A stretch of DNA of 64,000 nt from DASQUK01 sp963717085 (GTDB taxonomy: Bacteria; Actinomycetota; Acidimicrobiia; Acidimicrobiales; VFJN01): positions 124,001 to 188,000 of the forward strand of contig CAVQVM010000021.1 of NCBI GenBank assembly GCA_963717085.1, in the 5' to 3' direction. Shown here one piece after another: positions 16,678 to 26,052 of the stretch; within the stretch, counting starts at the first letter, position 1, and each line of letters starts with the position of its first letter. The notes beneath the pieces are model-generated. The model was not told where the DNA came from. It ran no database searches and saw nothing but the letters and a program-made list of their open reading frames with translations. The translations under genes and the position numbers were made by a program.

Positions 16678-19503
16678 GTGGTCGACCTCGTTGACCACGC
16701 AGGGCCTGACGTGCGCGTGGCTGCGTCGCCCAGCGGCGTGCGCCGCCGCCTTCCGCTGTTGGTCGCCGTGGTCGCCGGAGTCGCGTTCGTCGTCGGCACC
16801 ATCGGGCCGCCGTTGTTCGGTCGGGGCGTCTTCCTGGCCACCGATGTGTTGACGAGCGCCTACCCCTGGCGCGCGGTCTCGGACCCCGCGGGCGAGAACA
16901 TCGCCGATCACGGCCCGGTCGGCGACACGATCGATGCCGGCTACCCCTTCCGGTCGACATTCGCCGAGGCGTTGCGGGACGGCGACTACCTCGGGTGGAA
17001 CCCCTTCCCGGTCGGGGGCACGGTCCTCGGTGCCGACGGGTCGGCGGGCACCACGAGCCCGTTCGAGCTCCTGTACGTCGTGTTCCCGACCTGGTTCGCC
17101 CCGGCGGCCATCAAGCTCGTCCAGCTGGCGGCCGCCATCGGCTTCACGTTCCTGTTCTGCCGGCGCCTGGGGGCGGGCCAGGTGGCGTCCGTCGTCGGTG
17201 GCCTGGCGTTCGCGGGCTCGGGGTTCATGGTCATGTGGACCAACTGGCCCCAACCCGAGGTCGCGGCGCTGATCCCAGCCGTGTTCTGGGCCACGGAGCG
17301 GTTCCTGGCCGCACCAACGGTGAGAGCGGCGTGCCCGATAGCGCTGGCGCTGGCGGCGATGCTGGTCGGCAACTTCCCCGCGGTGGTCTTCCACACGCTC
17401 TACGTCCTCGTGCCCTACGTCATCGTCCGGGTCGCCCTGATGCACCGGCAGACGCTGCGACGGGCGCTGGCACTGCTCGGCGGCGCGGGGGCCAGCGTCG
17501 TGACCGGCGGGCTGCTGGCAGCCGGGGTCCTGATCCCCTTCGCGCAGCGGTTGGACTTCCTCGGGACCGAGTCCCGGGCCCAGAACCCGCAGCTCAGGCT
17601 CGGGCTCGATACGTTGTTGACAACGGTCGCCCCGAAGGCGCTCGGCCTGTCGACCGAAGGCCTGAACGCCCAGTACTTCGGTGCCTACAACCAGGTCGAG
17701 ACGATCTCCTTCGTCGGGGCGACGACGGCCCTCCTGGCGCTTGCCGGCGTCGCGCTCCCCCGCCTACGCGCCACCCCGCGAGGCGCCCGCGAGGTGCTGA
17801 TCGTCGCCACGGTCGTGATCGGGTGGGCGGCGTACGTGGGCGGCGACCTGCTGGCCCAGCTACAGCGACTCCCCGGCTTCGAGGAGAGCTTCGTCGGGCG
17901 CACGCGCTCGATCCTCGGCTTCATGGTCGCCGTCCTCGCCGCGCTCGGGCTCCAGGCCCTCGTCGAGCGGCGGTGGCCGGCGGGCCGCCGTCAATGGGCC
18001 TGGGCGGGTGCTGTGCTCGGCGCCGCTGGTCTGACCGCCGCCTATGCCGGCAACCGGGCGCTTTGGCGCGCCCGGGGCGTGGAGCAGGTGGACGTGCTGC
18101 GCGAGGGCCTCGTGTTGCCCGCCCTCGTCGGTGCCGCAGCCCTGGTGGCACTGGCCATCGTTCGATGGGGCGGTCGCCGCGCGGCGATGGGGGCGCTGGC
18201 CGCGGTCCCCGTCCTGCTGGTGATCGAATCACTGGCGCTGTCGCTGCCCCTGCTACCCAACGAAGACCGCAGCACCGTGTACCCGACGACTCCTGGCATC
18301 GACTTCCTGGCCGCTCGGGCGGCCGGCGAACGGATCGCCTTCCAGGACCTGACTCTCTACGGCAGTGCCACGACGATCTACGGCTTGCGGTCGGTGACCG
18401 GTCACGCGTTCAACTCGCCCACCTGGAAGCAGGCGGTGGCGACGATCGATCCCGACGCGTTCAGCCGGTCGGGAACGTTCGCGTTCCTGTCGGGGACGAA
18501 CGAGCAGGTGACGTCGCCATTGCTCGATCGACTCGGCGCGCGCTGGTTCGCCAGCACGCCGGAGACCGTGCCACCCGGCGACCGACGCACCACGGACGCG
18601 GCCGATACCTCGTGCGAGACGACGACCGAGTTGCGTGACGAGGTCTCGCTGTCGGTTCCCGCCGACGACGGCATCCGGGGTGTGATCCTGCGCGTGTGCG
18701 AGTCGGTGCAGCTACCGGCCGGCGCTGCCATCCAGGTCCAAGCCACGGGCGCGACCGTTCCGGCCCGGGTTCCCCTTAAGGAGGTGATCGATCCGGGCGA
18801 GCTGGTGATCACGGTGCCGTCGGAAGACCCGCCCCCCCGTGGCACGGTCGACGTCCGCCTGTCGTTGGCTCATGCGGACGGCCGAGGGCTACAGCTCGCC
18901 GCCCGGCCGGATGGGAGGATCGTCGCCGACGCGGTGCACGTGACCGACGACGGCTTGCGGCTGGCGTACGTCGATGACCTCGTCGTCCTCCATCGATCCC
19001 GGGGGTTCCCCCGCTTCCGTTGGGCGGGCCGCGCTACGACGGTGGCCAACGACGGCGCGCGCCTGAGCCGCCTCGCCACGGGCGGGGTCGCCGACGACAC
19101 CGTAGTGTTGAGCGAAGCCGGACCGGCAGGCTCGGGCGAGCCCGGCGATGTGGCCGTGACCCGTGACACCCCGGCGAGCCTGGCAGCCGTGGTCGATGCC
19201 CAGGGGGACGGGTACCTGGTCGTTGCCGAAGCGCTCCAGCAGGGCTGGGTTGCGGAGGTCGACGGGGAGCGGGCCGACCTCGTCGACGCCGACCACGCGG
19301 GCGTGGCCGTGTACGTCCCCGCCGGGCGGCACGAGGTGACGCTGCGCTACGCACCGTCCGGGCAGCGGGCGGGCGTCGCTGTGTCGGCGGTGGCGGCCGC
19401 TGGCCTCACAGCCGCCTGGATATCGGGGGATCGTCTTCGCTTGCGCTGGGGCCGCCGTCGACGCGCCCCGACCGGTCAATCCTCGGTGCCTATCGACCAG
19501 TGA
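16678..19503 (+). CDS. YfhO-like multi-pass membrane protein (GT-C-type)
   Basis: 941 aa from the GTG at 16678, just after the stop of the tandem GT2. About a dozen hydrophobic helices in the first ~640 residues are followed by a β-rich extracytoplasmic region and a last helix near the C-terminus. The segments VFLATDVLTSAYPWRAV, YLGWNPFPVGG and GRHEVTLRYAPSGQRAG match the YfhO family, in which B. subtilis YfhO is implicated in glycosylating lipoteichoic acid. Here it probably transfers a polyprenyl-linked sugar on the outer face (inference). Its last 28 bp overlap the convergent Wzt gene. Confidence 0.82.
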   Translation: MVDLVDHAGPDVRVAASPSGVRRRLPLLVAVVAGVAFVVGTIGPPLFGRGVFLATDVLTSAYPWRAVSDPAGENIADHGPVGDTIDAGYPFRSTFAEALRDGDYLGWNPFPVGGTVLGADGSAGTTSPFELLYVVFPTWFAPAAIKLVQLAAAIGFTFLFCRRLGAGQVASVVGGLAFAGSGFMVMWTNWPQPEVAALIPAVFWATERFLAAPTVRAACPIALALAAMLVGNFPAVVFHTLYVLVPYVIVRVALMHRQTLRRALALLGGAGASVVTGGLLAAGVLIPFAQRLDFLGTESRAQNPQLRLGLDTLLTTVAPKALGLSTEGLNAQYFGAYNQVETISFVGATTALLALAGVALPRLRATPRGAREVLIVATVVIGWAAYVGGDLLAQLQRLPGFEESFVGRTRSILGFMVAVLAALGLQALVERRWPAGRRQWAWAGAVLGAAGLTAAYAGNRALWRARGVEQVDVLREGLVLPALVGAAALVALAIVRWGGRRAAMGALAAVPVLLVIESLALSLPLLPNEDRSTVYPTTPGIDFLAARAAGERIAFQDLTLYGSATTIYGLRSVTGHAFNSPTWKQAVATIDPDAFSRSGTFAFLSGTNEQVTSPLLDRLGARWFASTPETVPPGDRRTTDAADTSCETTTELRDEVSLSVPADDGIRGVILRVCESVQLPAGAAIQVQATGATVPARVPLKEVIDPGELVITVPSEDPPPRGTVDVRLSLAHADGRGLQLAARPDGRIVADAVHVTDDGLRLAYVDDLVVLHRSRGFPRFRWAGRATTVANDGARLSRLATGGVADDTVVLSEAGPAGSGEPGDVAVTRDTPASLAAVVDAQGDGYLVVAEALQQGWVAEVDGERADLVDADHAGVAVYVPAGRHEVTLRYAPSGQRAGVAVSAVAAAGLTAAWISGDRLRLRWGRRRRAPTGQSSVPIDQ

Positions 19504-20678
19504 CCGTCCAGCGAGGTGAACCCGCCATACGTCTCGTGGGGCGTTCCCGGTTTCACGTCGAATCGGAAGGCGCGCTGTAGACGGTCGTAACTGTGGGTGA
19601 CGGTGTTGTCGGTGCACTCCGCAGACAGGTCGTAGTTGCCCAGCAACAGCAGGAGACGCGGCACCTCCAGGTCGACCACGCCACACCCGTCGACCTTGTC
19701 GATTGAGACCTCCGCCTCCTTGCTGTTCGGCCCGGTGACCAGCACGCCCTCGGGCGTGTGCACCGAGAAGCTGAAGACCGGGTCGTGCACGGGCTCCGCG
19801 GCCTCGTAGTGGGCTCGGAACGTCACCGCATCGCCGGTGCACACCTGGTCGACCGGTCGGCCGGACGCATCGAGCATCTCGAGAGCGACGATGCGCACCT
19901 TGCCTGTGCCTGGCCGCGGGTGATCCTGCTCCTGAGCTTGGAGCTCGACGTGGACCTGCCCGAGGTAGGCGTCCGCGACCTGGTCGGCCTTGCCCCACTC
20001 GCGCATCCTGCCGTGCTCCAGCCAGATGGCCTCGTCGCACAGGCTGCGCACCGTCATCAGCGAGTGGGTCACCACCACGATTGTCTTGGCCGCTGCCCGC
20101 AGCTCAGAAATGCGCTCGAGGCACTTACGCTGGAACTCCTCGTCGCCGACCGCGAGCACCTCGTCGATGAGCAGCACGTCCGGGTCGACGTTGATGGCCA
20201 CGGAGAACCCGAGCCGCACGTACATTCCCGACGAGTAGTTCTTGACCGGCATGTCGATGAAGCGGTTGAGGCCGGCGAACTCGACGATCTCGTCGAACCG
20301 TCGTTCGAGCTCGCGCTTCGACAAACCCAGGATCGAGCCGTTGAGGAACACGTTCTCTCGACCCGACAGCTCGGGATGGAACCCGGCGCCCAGCTCGAGA
20401 AGTGCGGACAGGTTGCCCTCCACCGAGATCGTGCCCTTGTCGGGCCTCAGGATTCTGGCGAGGCATTTGAGCATCGTGCTCTTGCCCGACCCGTTCTCGC
20501 CGACGAGCGCGAACGTGCTGCCTTCCTTGACGTCGAACGAGACGTCATCGAGGGCCAAGAACTCCTCGTACCGAGCCCGGCCCCCGCGCATGATGGCGGC
20601 CTTCACGCTCTGGTTGCGTTCGTGGTACAGGCGGAACCGTTTCGAAACCTCCCGCACTTCGATGGGGTGTCCGCTCAC
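19476..20678 (-). CDS. wzt: Polysaccharide ABC exporter ATPase (Wzt-like) with C-terminal glycan-binding domain
   Basis: 400 aa. ATPase domain (residues 1-~240): Walker A GENGSGKST, a long Q-loop region with ELGAGFHPELSGRENVFLNG, signature YSSGMYVRLGFSVA, Walker B VLLIDEVLAVGDEEF and an H-loop TH. Residues about 255-390 form a Wzt_C-type β-sandwich, which in E. coli O8/O9a Wzt binds the modified non-reducing end of the glycan. It overlaps the permease stop/start by 4 bp. It exports a finished lipid-linked glycan across the membrane. Confidence 0.92.
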   Translation of the reverse strand: MSGHPIEVREVSKRFRLYHERNQSVKAAIMRGGRARYEEFLALDDVSFDVKEGSTFALVGENGSGKSTMLKCLARILRPDKGTISVEGNLSALLELGAGFHPELSGRENVFLNGSILGLSKRELERRFDEIVEFAGLNRFIDMPVKNYSSGMYVRLGFSVAINVDPDVLLIDEVLAVGDEEFQRKCLERISELRAAAKTIVVVTHSLMTVRSLCDEAIWLEHGRMREWGKADQVADAYLGQVHVELQAQEQDHPRPGTGKVRIVALEMLDASGRPVDQVCTGDAVTFRAHYEAAEPVHDPVFSFSVHTPEGVLVTGPNSKEAEVSIDKVDGCGVVDLEVPRLLLLLGNYDLSAECTDNTVTHSYDRLQRAFRFDVKPGTPHETYGGFTSLDGHWSIGTED

Positions 20679-21490
20679 AGCTCCTCGGCCAGCCTTCCTT
20701 CCAGACGTCCGAAGATGGCGTACCCGATGACCAGCGCGGCGACGGACACTCCCACGAGATAGGCGATCTCATCGACCGGTGGCCAGCGCAGGCTGTAGAG
20801 GAAGTCCCGGTAGGCCGCGACGAATCGGGTGAGGGGGTTCAGGTTGTAGATGGTGAGCAGGAGCGAACGCTCCGACAGCTGCTCGGTGACCAGCGTCATC
20901 GGGTAGACGATCGGCGCCGAGTAGAACCAGGCCTGCAGCACGAGCCCGAGCAGGTGCTCGAGGTCGCGGAAGTAGACCGCCGCCGCCGACAGCGCAAGCG
21001 CCAACCCCAGAACGAACATCGTTTGCAGCGCGATGAGCACGAGCACCGCCGGCAGCCAGATCAGCACGCCGTTGCCCACGACGAGGAGAGCGACCACCAG
21101 CAGTCCCATCTCGATGAAGAAGGACACGAGCCAGGACGCGGTGTCGGCGCCCACCAGGATCTCGCGGGGGAAGTACGTCTTCTTGATGAGGTTGCTGTTC
21201 CCGAGGAGCGAGCCCATGCCCCCGGTGAGCGACAGGGCGAGGAAGTTGAACGGGAGCAGGCCGCACATGAGGTAGAGCGGGAAGCTCTTGAGCCCGCTCG
21301 GATCACCGGTCTCGGGCTTGATCTCCAGGATGAACCCGAAGACGAACGAGTAGAGCAGCAGCGTCGTGAGCGGGTTCAGGAGGGACCACGCCCAGCCGAG
21401 GACGGATCGCTTGTACTTGCCTCGCAGCTCGCGCAGCGTCAGGTTAACGAACAGCTCGCGCCGCGAGGCGATCTCTTGCAGCTTGGTCAT
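20675..21490 (-). CDS. wzm: Polysaccharide ABC exporter permease (Wzm-like, ABC-2 type)
   Basis: 271 aa with six predicted membrane helices. ABC-2 permease features include RELFVNLTLRELRGKYKRS at the N-terminus, WSLLNPLTTLLLYSFVFG, LIKKTYFPREILV and YNLNPLTRFVAAYRDFLY. It pairs with the ATPase at 19476 (4-bp ATGA-type overlap). This indicates ABC-transporter-dependent rather than Wzx/Wzy-dependent export of the glycan. Confidence 0.92.
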   Translation of the reverse strand: MTKLQEIASRRELFVNLTLRELRGKYKRSVLGWAWSLLNPLTTLLLYSFVFGFILEIKPETGDPSGLKSFPLYLMCGLLPFNFLALSLTGGMGSLLGNSNLIKKTYFPREILVGADTASWLVSFFIEMGLLVVALLVVGNGVLIWLPAVLVLIALQTMFVLGLALALSAAAVYFRDLEHLLGLVLQAWFYSAPIVYPMTLVTEQLSERSLLLTIYNLNPLTRFVAAYRDFLYSLRWPPVDEIAYLVGVSVAALVIGYAIFGRLEGRLAEEL

Positions 21491-21630
21491 GGAGTCCTGT
21501 GGATCCTGAGGCCCCCGATGGGTAACTCCACGAGGCTAGCTGCACGGCTCACGCGGGCGGTGACCAGTGGTCCACTAGGGTTTGCTGCTTCTTCCCCACC
21601 GGTCGCGTTCGACGTCGACGAAGTCCCGGG
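21491..21630. promoter_or_regulatory. Divergent promoter region (exporter / DUF2142 gene)
   Basis: 140 bp between two divergent genes, so promoters for both must lie here. A TAGGGT hexamer at 21576-21581 could be a -10 box for the plus-strand gene, but no good -35 box was found at the right spacing. Confidence 0.3.
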
Positions 21631-23316
21631 ATGCAGATGAACGACCAGTCCGACCTGGCCACGGACATCTCACACGACCAGCCGCCGACCAACCAGGATC
21701 GGCAGCGCCGCGTTCCGGCCGTCGTCTGGTGGATCAGCGCCCTGCACGTCGCCGTCCTGTTGGCGTACTCCGTCCTCCTTCCCACGTACAGGGCCCCGGA
21801 CGAGCCGCTGCACGTCGATCTGGCTCACCTCTTCTCGGAGGAGTTCCACTACCCGGCCTGGGACGAGCGCGACACCGGGGCCGGCGTTCTGCACTCGCTC
21901 AACATCGTGCAGTACCACACCGGGTCGAGGCATCTCGAAGCGTCGCAGGCGCCGCCCAAGGACGACAGGCCATCGATCGACGAGCTCGACGAGCAGCCCC
22001 GCAAGCGCGGCGTCAATCAGCAGTCGCAGCACCCGCCCCTCTACTACGCCGTCGCGGGCACGATAGAGCGAGGGGTCGAACTCGTGACGGGTGACCCGAT
22101 CGGCGCCTTCGACATCGAAGCGTGGTTCTACCGGCTGGTGAGCATCCTCCTGGTGGCGCCGCTGCCGCTGATCATCTGGACGGTCGGCCGTCGCCTCGGC
22201 CTGCCGGAGCCCGTGGCTATCGCCGCGATGCTGGTTCCGCTCGCCATACCCCAGTACCTCCACATGGGGTCTGTGGCCAACAACGACAGCCTGCTGATCC
22301 TGCTCTTCTGGTTGCTCACGCCCGTGATCCTGCGGCTGGCCGATGGCGACGTCCGGGCGCGCACCGCCGCGCTCGCCGGGCTGCTCACGGGCCTGGCTCT
22401 GTACACCAAGGGCTTCGCCCTCGTCCTGCCACTCTGGGTCCTGGCCGCCCTACTCGTCGCCCTGCGTCGGCTCGGGCGTCCGTATCTTCGGCAGGTCAGC
22501 CTTGCGGGTCTGGCGTACTCGGGAGTGAGCCTCGCCTTGGGCGGGTGGTGGTGGATCGCCAACCTGGTTCGCTACGGCGAACTTGCGCCCTCGCGTCATA
22601 CCCAGCTGGTGCCCCCGATCGAGAGTGACGTGCGCGACTACGGCAGCTTCTTCGAGGGCTGGAGCTCGGCGACCATCCGACGGTTCTGGGGCGAGTTCGG
22701 CCTGTTCGACGTGCACATCCCCGGCGTGGCCATCAGGGCCGCCAGCGCCGTCGTCATCGTCGGTCTCGTCGTCGCGTGCGCCCGCCGCGACCGCGTCGCC
22801 GGATCACCGATCGGCAACCGACTGCTGTTGGCAGCGCCGATCATCCTGTTGGTCGTCCTGCAGTTCACCCTCGCTCTACGGGCCTACGTCCTGCTCGGGC
22901 GCATGCCCGGCCTGCAGGGCCGCTACTGGTTCGGCGCCCTGGCCGCGCTCGCGGTGATCGTGGCGCTCGGCCTCGCCAACCTGCTCCGCAGCGGGACCCG
23001 GTGGCTGCCGCTGGCCGTGTTGGCCGGCGCGGTCGCCATGAACGCGCTGGCGGTCGACACCATCCTCGGCTTCTACTGGGCTGCCCCGGGCAGCGCCTTC
23101 ACGAGCCAGGTGCGGGCCGCAGTCGCCTGGGCGCCGCTGCAGGGCGAGGTGCTGGCCGTCGGCGCTGCCGTGGGGGCCGTCATCGCCGTCGTGACGATCC
23201 TCTACCTGGTAGTGACCGCCGTGCGACCCGGCGGCGCTCCGCCCAGCGGACCGGCCCACCTGACGTCGCCGCCCCACCCGGCAGACCGTGTTCCCGCGCC
23301 GATGGCCACCCCGTGA
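21631..23316 (+). CDS. DUF2142-type multi-pass membrane protein (putative GT-C glycosyltransferase)
   Basis: 561 aa. ATG at 21631, with a second ATG at 21637 also possible. About 10-12 membrane helices. Between helix 1 and 2 lies an acidic loop with YRAPDEPLHVDLAHLF and, later, QQSQHPPLYYAVAG, both typical of GT-C/DUF2142 proteins that use polyprenyl-phosphate sugars. SVANNDSLLILLFWL and LYTKGFALVLPLWV are further family-like blocks. It probably glycosylates the glycan outside the membrane (inference). The 3' end converges on 23332. Confidence 0.75.
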   Translation: MQMNDQSDLATDISHDQPPTNQDRQRRVPAVVWWISALHVAVLLAYSVLLPTYRAPDEPLHVDLAHLFSEEFHYPAWDERDTGAGVLHSLNIVQYHTGSRHLEASQAPPKDDRPSIDELDEQPRKRGVNQQSQHPPLYYAVAGTIERGVELVTGDPIGAFDIEAWFYRLVSILLVAPLPLIIWTVGRRLGLPEPVAIAAMLVPLAIPQYLHMGSVANNDSLLILLFWLLTPVILRLADGDVRARTAALAGLLTGLALYTKGFALVLPLWVLAALLVALRRLGRPYLRQVSLAGLAYSGVSLALGGWWWIANLVRYGELAPSRHTQLVPPIESDVRDYGSFFEGWSSATIRRFWGEFGLFDVHIPGVAIRAASAVVIVGLVVACARRDRVAGSPIGNRLLLAAPIILLVVLQFTLALRAYVLLGRMPGLQGRYWFGALAALAVIVALGLANLLRSGTRWLPLAVLAGAVAMNALAVDTILGFYWAAPGSAFTSQVRAAVAWAPLQGEVLAVGAAVGAVIAVVTILYLVVTAVRPGGAPPSGPAHLTSPPHPADRVPAPMATP

Positions 23317-23325
23317 GCCGCGGGG
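23309..23325. terminator. Possible bidirectional hairpin between convergent genes
   Basis: CCCCG and CGGGG (23309-23313 / 23321-23325) can form a 5-bp GC stem over the stop of the DUF2142 gene, 7 bp before the convergent methyltransferase stop. There is no T-run, so it is only a weak terminator candidate. Confidence 0.25.
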
Positions 23326-23331
23326 AGCGAC

Positions 23332-24090
23332 CTAGCGCACGGCGGTGATCATCAGGTGCCACCCGATCGCCCGGCCCAGCGGACGCCTCACCCACAAGGG
23401 CAGCCGCGTGCCGACGGAGCCGAAGCCGAAGGTGAACGGGTACTCCGTTCTCACGGAAACGTGAGCGAACTCGTGGAACAACCGCTTCACGCCCGGCCGG
23501 CTGAACGTGTACACGACCGGGCAATGGTCCTTCCGGCCCCTCGGTGACTCGTACGGCAGCCGCAAGAGCCGGTGGGCAAGGTTCACCAGCGACCACCGGT
23601 GATAGAGCATCACATAGGCCTTCCCGCCGGGCCGGAGGACCCGGTGCACCTCGGCAACGGCCCGCTCGATGTCCGGCGTGTGATGCAGGACGCCGAATGA
23701 GTAGACGGCATCGAAGCTCTCGTCGGCGAAATCGAGGCCCTCCGCGTTACCCACCCGGAAGTCGACGCTGACCCCTCGACGGCGGGCCGACTCGCGGGCC
23801 ACGTCGATGGCGCTCTCGGTCAGATCGACGGCCGTGACGTCGAAGCCGCATCGGGCGAGCTGGATGCTGTCGACACCGATGCCACAGCCCACCTCGAGCA
23901 GCCTGCCGTGGCTTCCCTCGAGCCGCGCGAACAGTTCTCGGAGGTGGTAGTGCCAGCCGTATCGCCGGTCCTCGATCTCGGAGAGGTACGCCTCTGACGC
24001 CCGCTCCTCCTCCGTGTAGTACTCGTTGTTCACGTGCGTCTCCCAGAAGTCCTTTACGGACTTCACGGTGGCGCGTGTTGCCGGCGTCAT
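23332..24090 (-). CDS. Class I SAM methyltransferase (UbiE/COQ5-like)
   Basis: 252 aa. Core motifs are LLEVGCGIGVDSIQLARCGF, VTAVDLTESAIDVA, AVYSFGVLHHTPDIERAVAE and LRPGGKAYVMLYH. The N-terminus FWETHVNNEYYTEEER and the YPFTFGFGSVGTRLP block near the C-terminus match methyltransferases found in glycan and natural-product clusters. It starts 4 bp downstream of the asparagine synthase stop and belongs to the minus-strand unit 23332-29133. Confidence 0.82.
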   Translation of the reverse strand: MTPATRATVKSVKDFWETHVNNEYYTEEERASEAYLSEIEDRRYGWHYHLRELFARLEGSHGRLLEVGCGIGVDSIQLARCGFDVTAVDLTESAIDVARESARRRGVSVDFRVGNAEGLDFADESFDAVYSFGVLHHTPDIERAVAEVHRVLRPGGKAYVMLYHRWSLVNLAHRLLRLPYESPRGRKDHCPVVYTFSRPGVKRLFHEFAHVSVRTEYPFTFGFGSVGTRLPLWVRRPLGRAIGWHLMITAVR

Positions 24091-24094
24091 CTGC

Positions 24095-26026
24095 TCAGGC
24101 CCCTTCTGGTACGGCGGCCCGCCGGGATGGGCGGCCGGTGGGTGTGGACGTGTTCTGCGGCTCGGTGAAGATCTCCCGCCAGATCTCGATGCCGATCATC
24201 TGCCAGAGCATGAAGTAATGCCAGCGCAGCCGCTGATGGGGCTTGGCATCGAGCACCTGGCGAACGAACTCTGGGTTGAACACCCCCGAGCGCCGGAGTC
24301 GGTCCGGCGTGAGGACCTCGAGCGCCAGTGACCGCAGGTCCTTGCGGTACTGCTCGACCGGGTCGAACGTGAATCCCCATTTCTTCTTGGTGAGCACCTG
24401 CTCGGGCAGCACTCCCATGAGGGCCTTCTTGAGCAATCCCTTGAGCCCACCCCGGAACCGGATGTCGTCCGGGATCCGTGCCGCGAACCGGACCAGCTCG
24501 AGGTCGAGGAGCGGCACGCGCGACTCGACGGAGTGGGCCATCGACATGGTGTTCTCGTTGTGGAGCAGGTCGGAGACCATCTTCGTGGAGAACTCGGCGC
24601 GCAACGACCGGCCGAGACTCGTTCCCCCGCCGAGGAAGTAGGGATCGAAGTCGTCGCGGGTCGCCGTGTGGAGCCTGTCGAGGAAGTCCGGGGTGTAGAC
24701 GCGGCGGAGGAGTGAACCGTTGAAGTCCCAGGCGTTGCGGAGGAGCAGGTACTGGCGCGCATCGTCGTCGGCCGATGCCATCCATTCCAGCCCCCGGACG
24801 TAGAGGTCGGCGTGGGGCCTGCCGACGGCGGCCGCTCGGCCTGCGGTCCACTCGAGGACCGGTGAAGCGGCCCGGATGGCGGCCCCTGACACGCCCGATC
24901 CGAGCCGACGACTGCGCTCGAGGTAGCGGTAGAAGTCGTAGCCGGCGAACAGCTCGTCGCCCCCCAGCCCCGAGAGCACGACCTTCACGTGCTCACCGAC
25001 GTAGCGGTGAAGCAGGTAGAGCTGGAGTGAGTTGACCTTCGGCTCTTCGGTGTGGCGAATGGCGTCACGCAGATAGGCGAGCGCCGGTTCGTGGAGGACC
25101 GTCTCGTGATGCTCGGTCTCGAAGGTGTCGGCCACGAACCGGGCATCGTCGAGCTCGTCCCAGGGCTCGTCGAACCCGAGGGTGAACGTCTTGATCGGCC
25201 CGGATTCGCTGCGTCGCAACATCGCGACGATGGAGCTGGAATCGATCCCACCCGAGAGTGAGACGCCCACGGGCACATCGGAGAGGAGCTGGCGCTTCAC
25301 CGCCGCCTCGTAGTGAGCCCTGATCCCGTCGATCCAATCGCCCTCGCCGAGCGTCGTGTCCGGCGTCCAGTCGATGCTCGCATATGAGGAGACTCGGGCC
25401 TGGCCTTCGGTGAACTCGAGCACGTGGCCCGGAGCTAGGCGGTGGATGTCACGGAAGAAGGTGCGGTCGCCAGGCACATAGCGGACGTTCATCGTCAGGT
25501 GCAGGCTCGCCTCGTCGAGGTCGGCGCCCACCAAGCCGCTCGCCAGGATGGCCTTGGCCTCCGACCCGAATGCCAGGCGGCCGTCGCGCATGGCGTAGAC
25601 CAGGGGATTGACCCCCACCGGGTCGCGAACCAGGTACAACTTCCGGTGACTGCGATCGAAGAGACCGAAGGCGAAGATGCCGTTCAGGCGGGCGGCAAAC
25701 CCGATGCCCTCCTCTTCGTAGAGGTGAGGCAGGATCTCCGTGTCGCAATGCGTGCGAAGAACGTGGCCGCGGGCAAGCACCTGCTGACGAAGCTCCGGGT
25801 AGTTGTAGATCTCGCCGTTGTAGACGACGACTACCGAGCCGTCCTCGTTCGTCATCGGCTGGGATCCGCCCGCCACATCCAGGATCGCGAGCCGACGGTT
25901 GCCGAGGCAGACGCCGTCGCCGACGAAGAAGCCCTCCCCGTCGGGCCCGCGATGCGCGATGACGTCGGTCATCGTCCTGATCAGGTCTTCGTCGCCGAAC
26001 CCCGCGGTACCCGCTATGCCGCACAC
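24095..26026 (-). CDS. asnB: Asparagine synthase (glutamine-hydrolysing), AsnB-type
   Basis: 643 aa. An N-terminal Ntn glutaminase domain begins MCGIAG, with Cys2 as nucleophile after start removal, and shows the GNRRLAILD and YNGEIYNYPELR blocks. A C-terminal synthetase domain has the PP-loop SLSGGIDSSSIVAML, FTLGFDEPWDELDDARF and LSGLGGDELFAGYDFY. AsnB paralogues inside glycan loci often amidate uronic acid carboxyls or other acids rather than make asparagine (established for some systems, inferred here). Neighbours within 30 bp on both sides suggest one operon. Confidence 0.9.
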   Translation of the reverse strand: MCGIAGTAGFGDEDLIRTMTDVIAHRGPDGEGFFVGDGVCLGNRRLAILDVAGGSQPMTNEDGSVVVVYNGEIYNYPELRQQVLARGHVLRTHCDTEILPHLYEEEGIGFAARLNGIFAFGLFDRSHRKLYLVRDPVGVNPLVYAMRDGRLAFGSEAKAILASGLVGADLDEASLHLTMNVRYVPGDRTFFRDIHRLAPGHVLEFTEGQARVSSYASIDWTPDTTLGEGDWIDGIRAHYEAAVKRQLLSDVPVGVSLSGGIDSSSIVAMLRRSESGPIKTFTLGFDEPWDELDDARFVADTFETEHHETVLHEPALAYLRDAIRHTEEPKVNSLQLYLLHRYVGEHVKVVLSGLGGDELFAGYDFYRYLERSRRLGSGVSGAAIRAASPVLEWTAGRAAAVGRPHADLYVRGLEWMASADDDARQYLLLRNAWDFNGSLLRRVYTPDFLDRLHTATRDDFDPYFLGGGTSLGRSLRAEFSTKMVSDLLHNENTMSMAHSVESRVPLLDLELVRFAARIPDDIRFRGGLKGLLKKALMGVLPEQVLTKKKWGFTFDPVEQYRKDLRSLALEVLTPDRLRRSGVFNPEFVRQVLDAKPHQRLRWHYFMLWQMIGIEIWREIFTEPQNTSTPTGRPSRRAAVPEGA

Positions 26027-26052
26027 GAGCGATCACGCTCCCCTCTCCGGGG

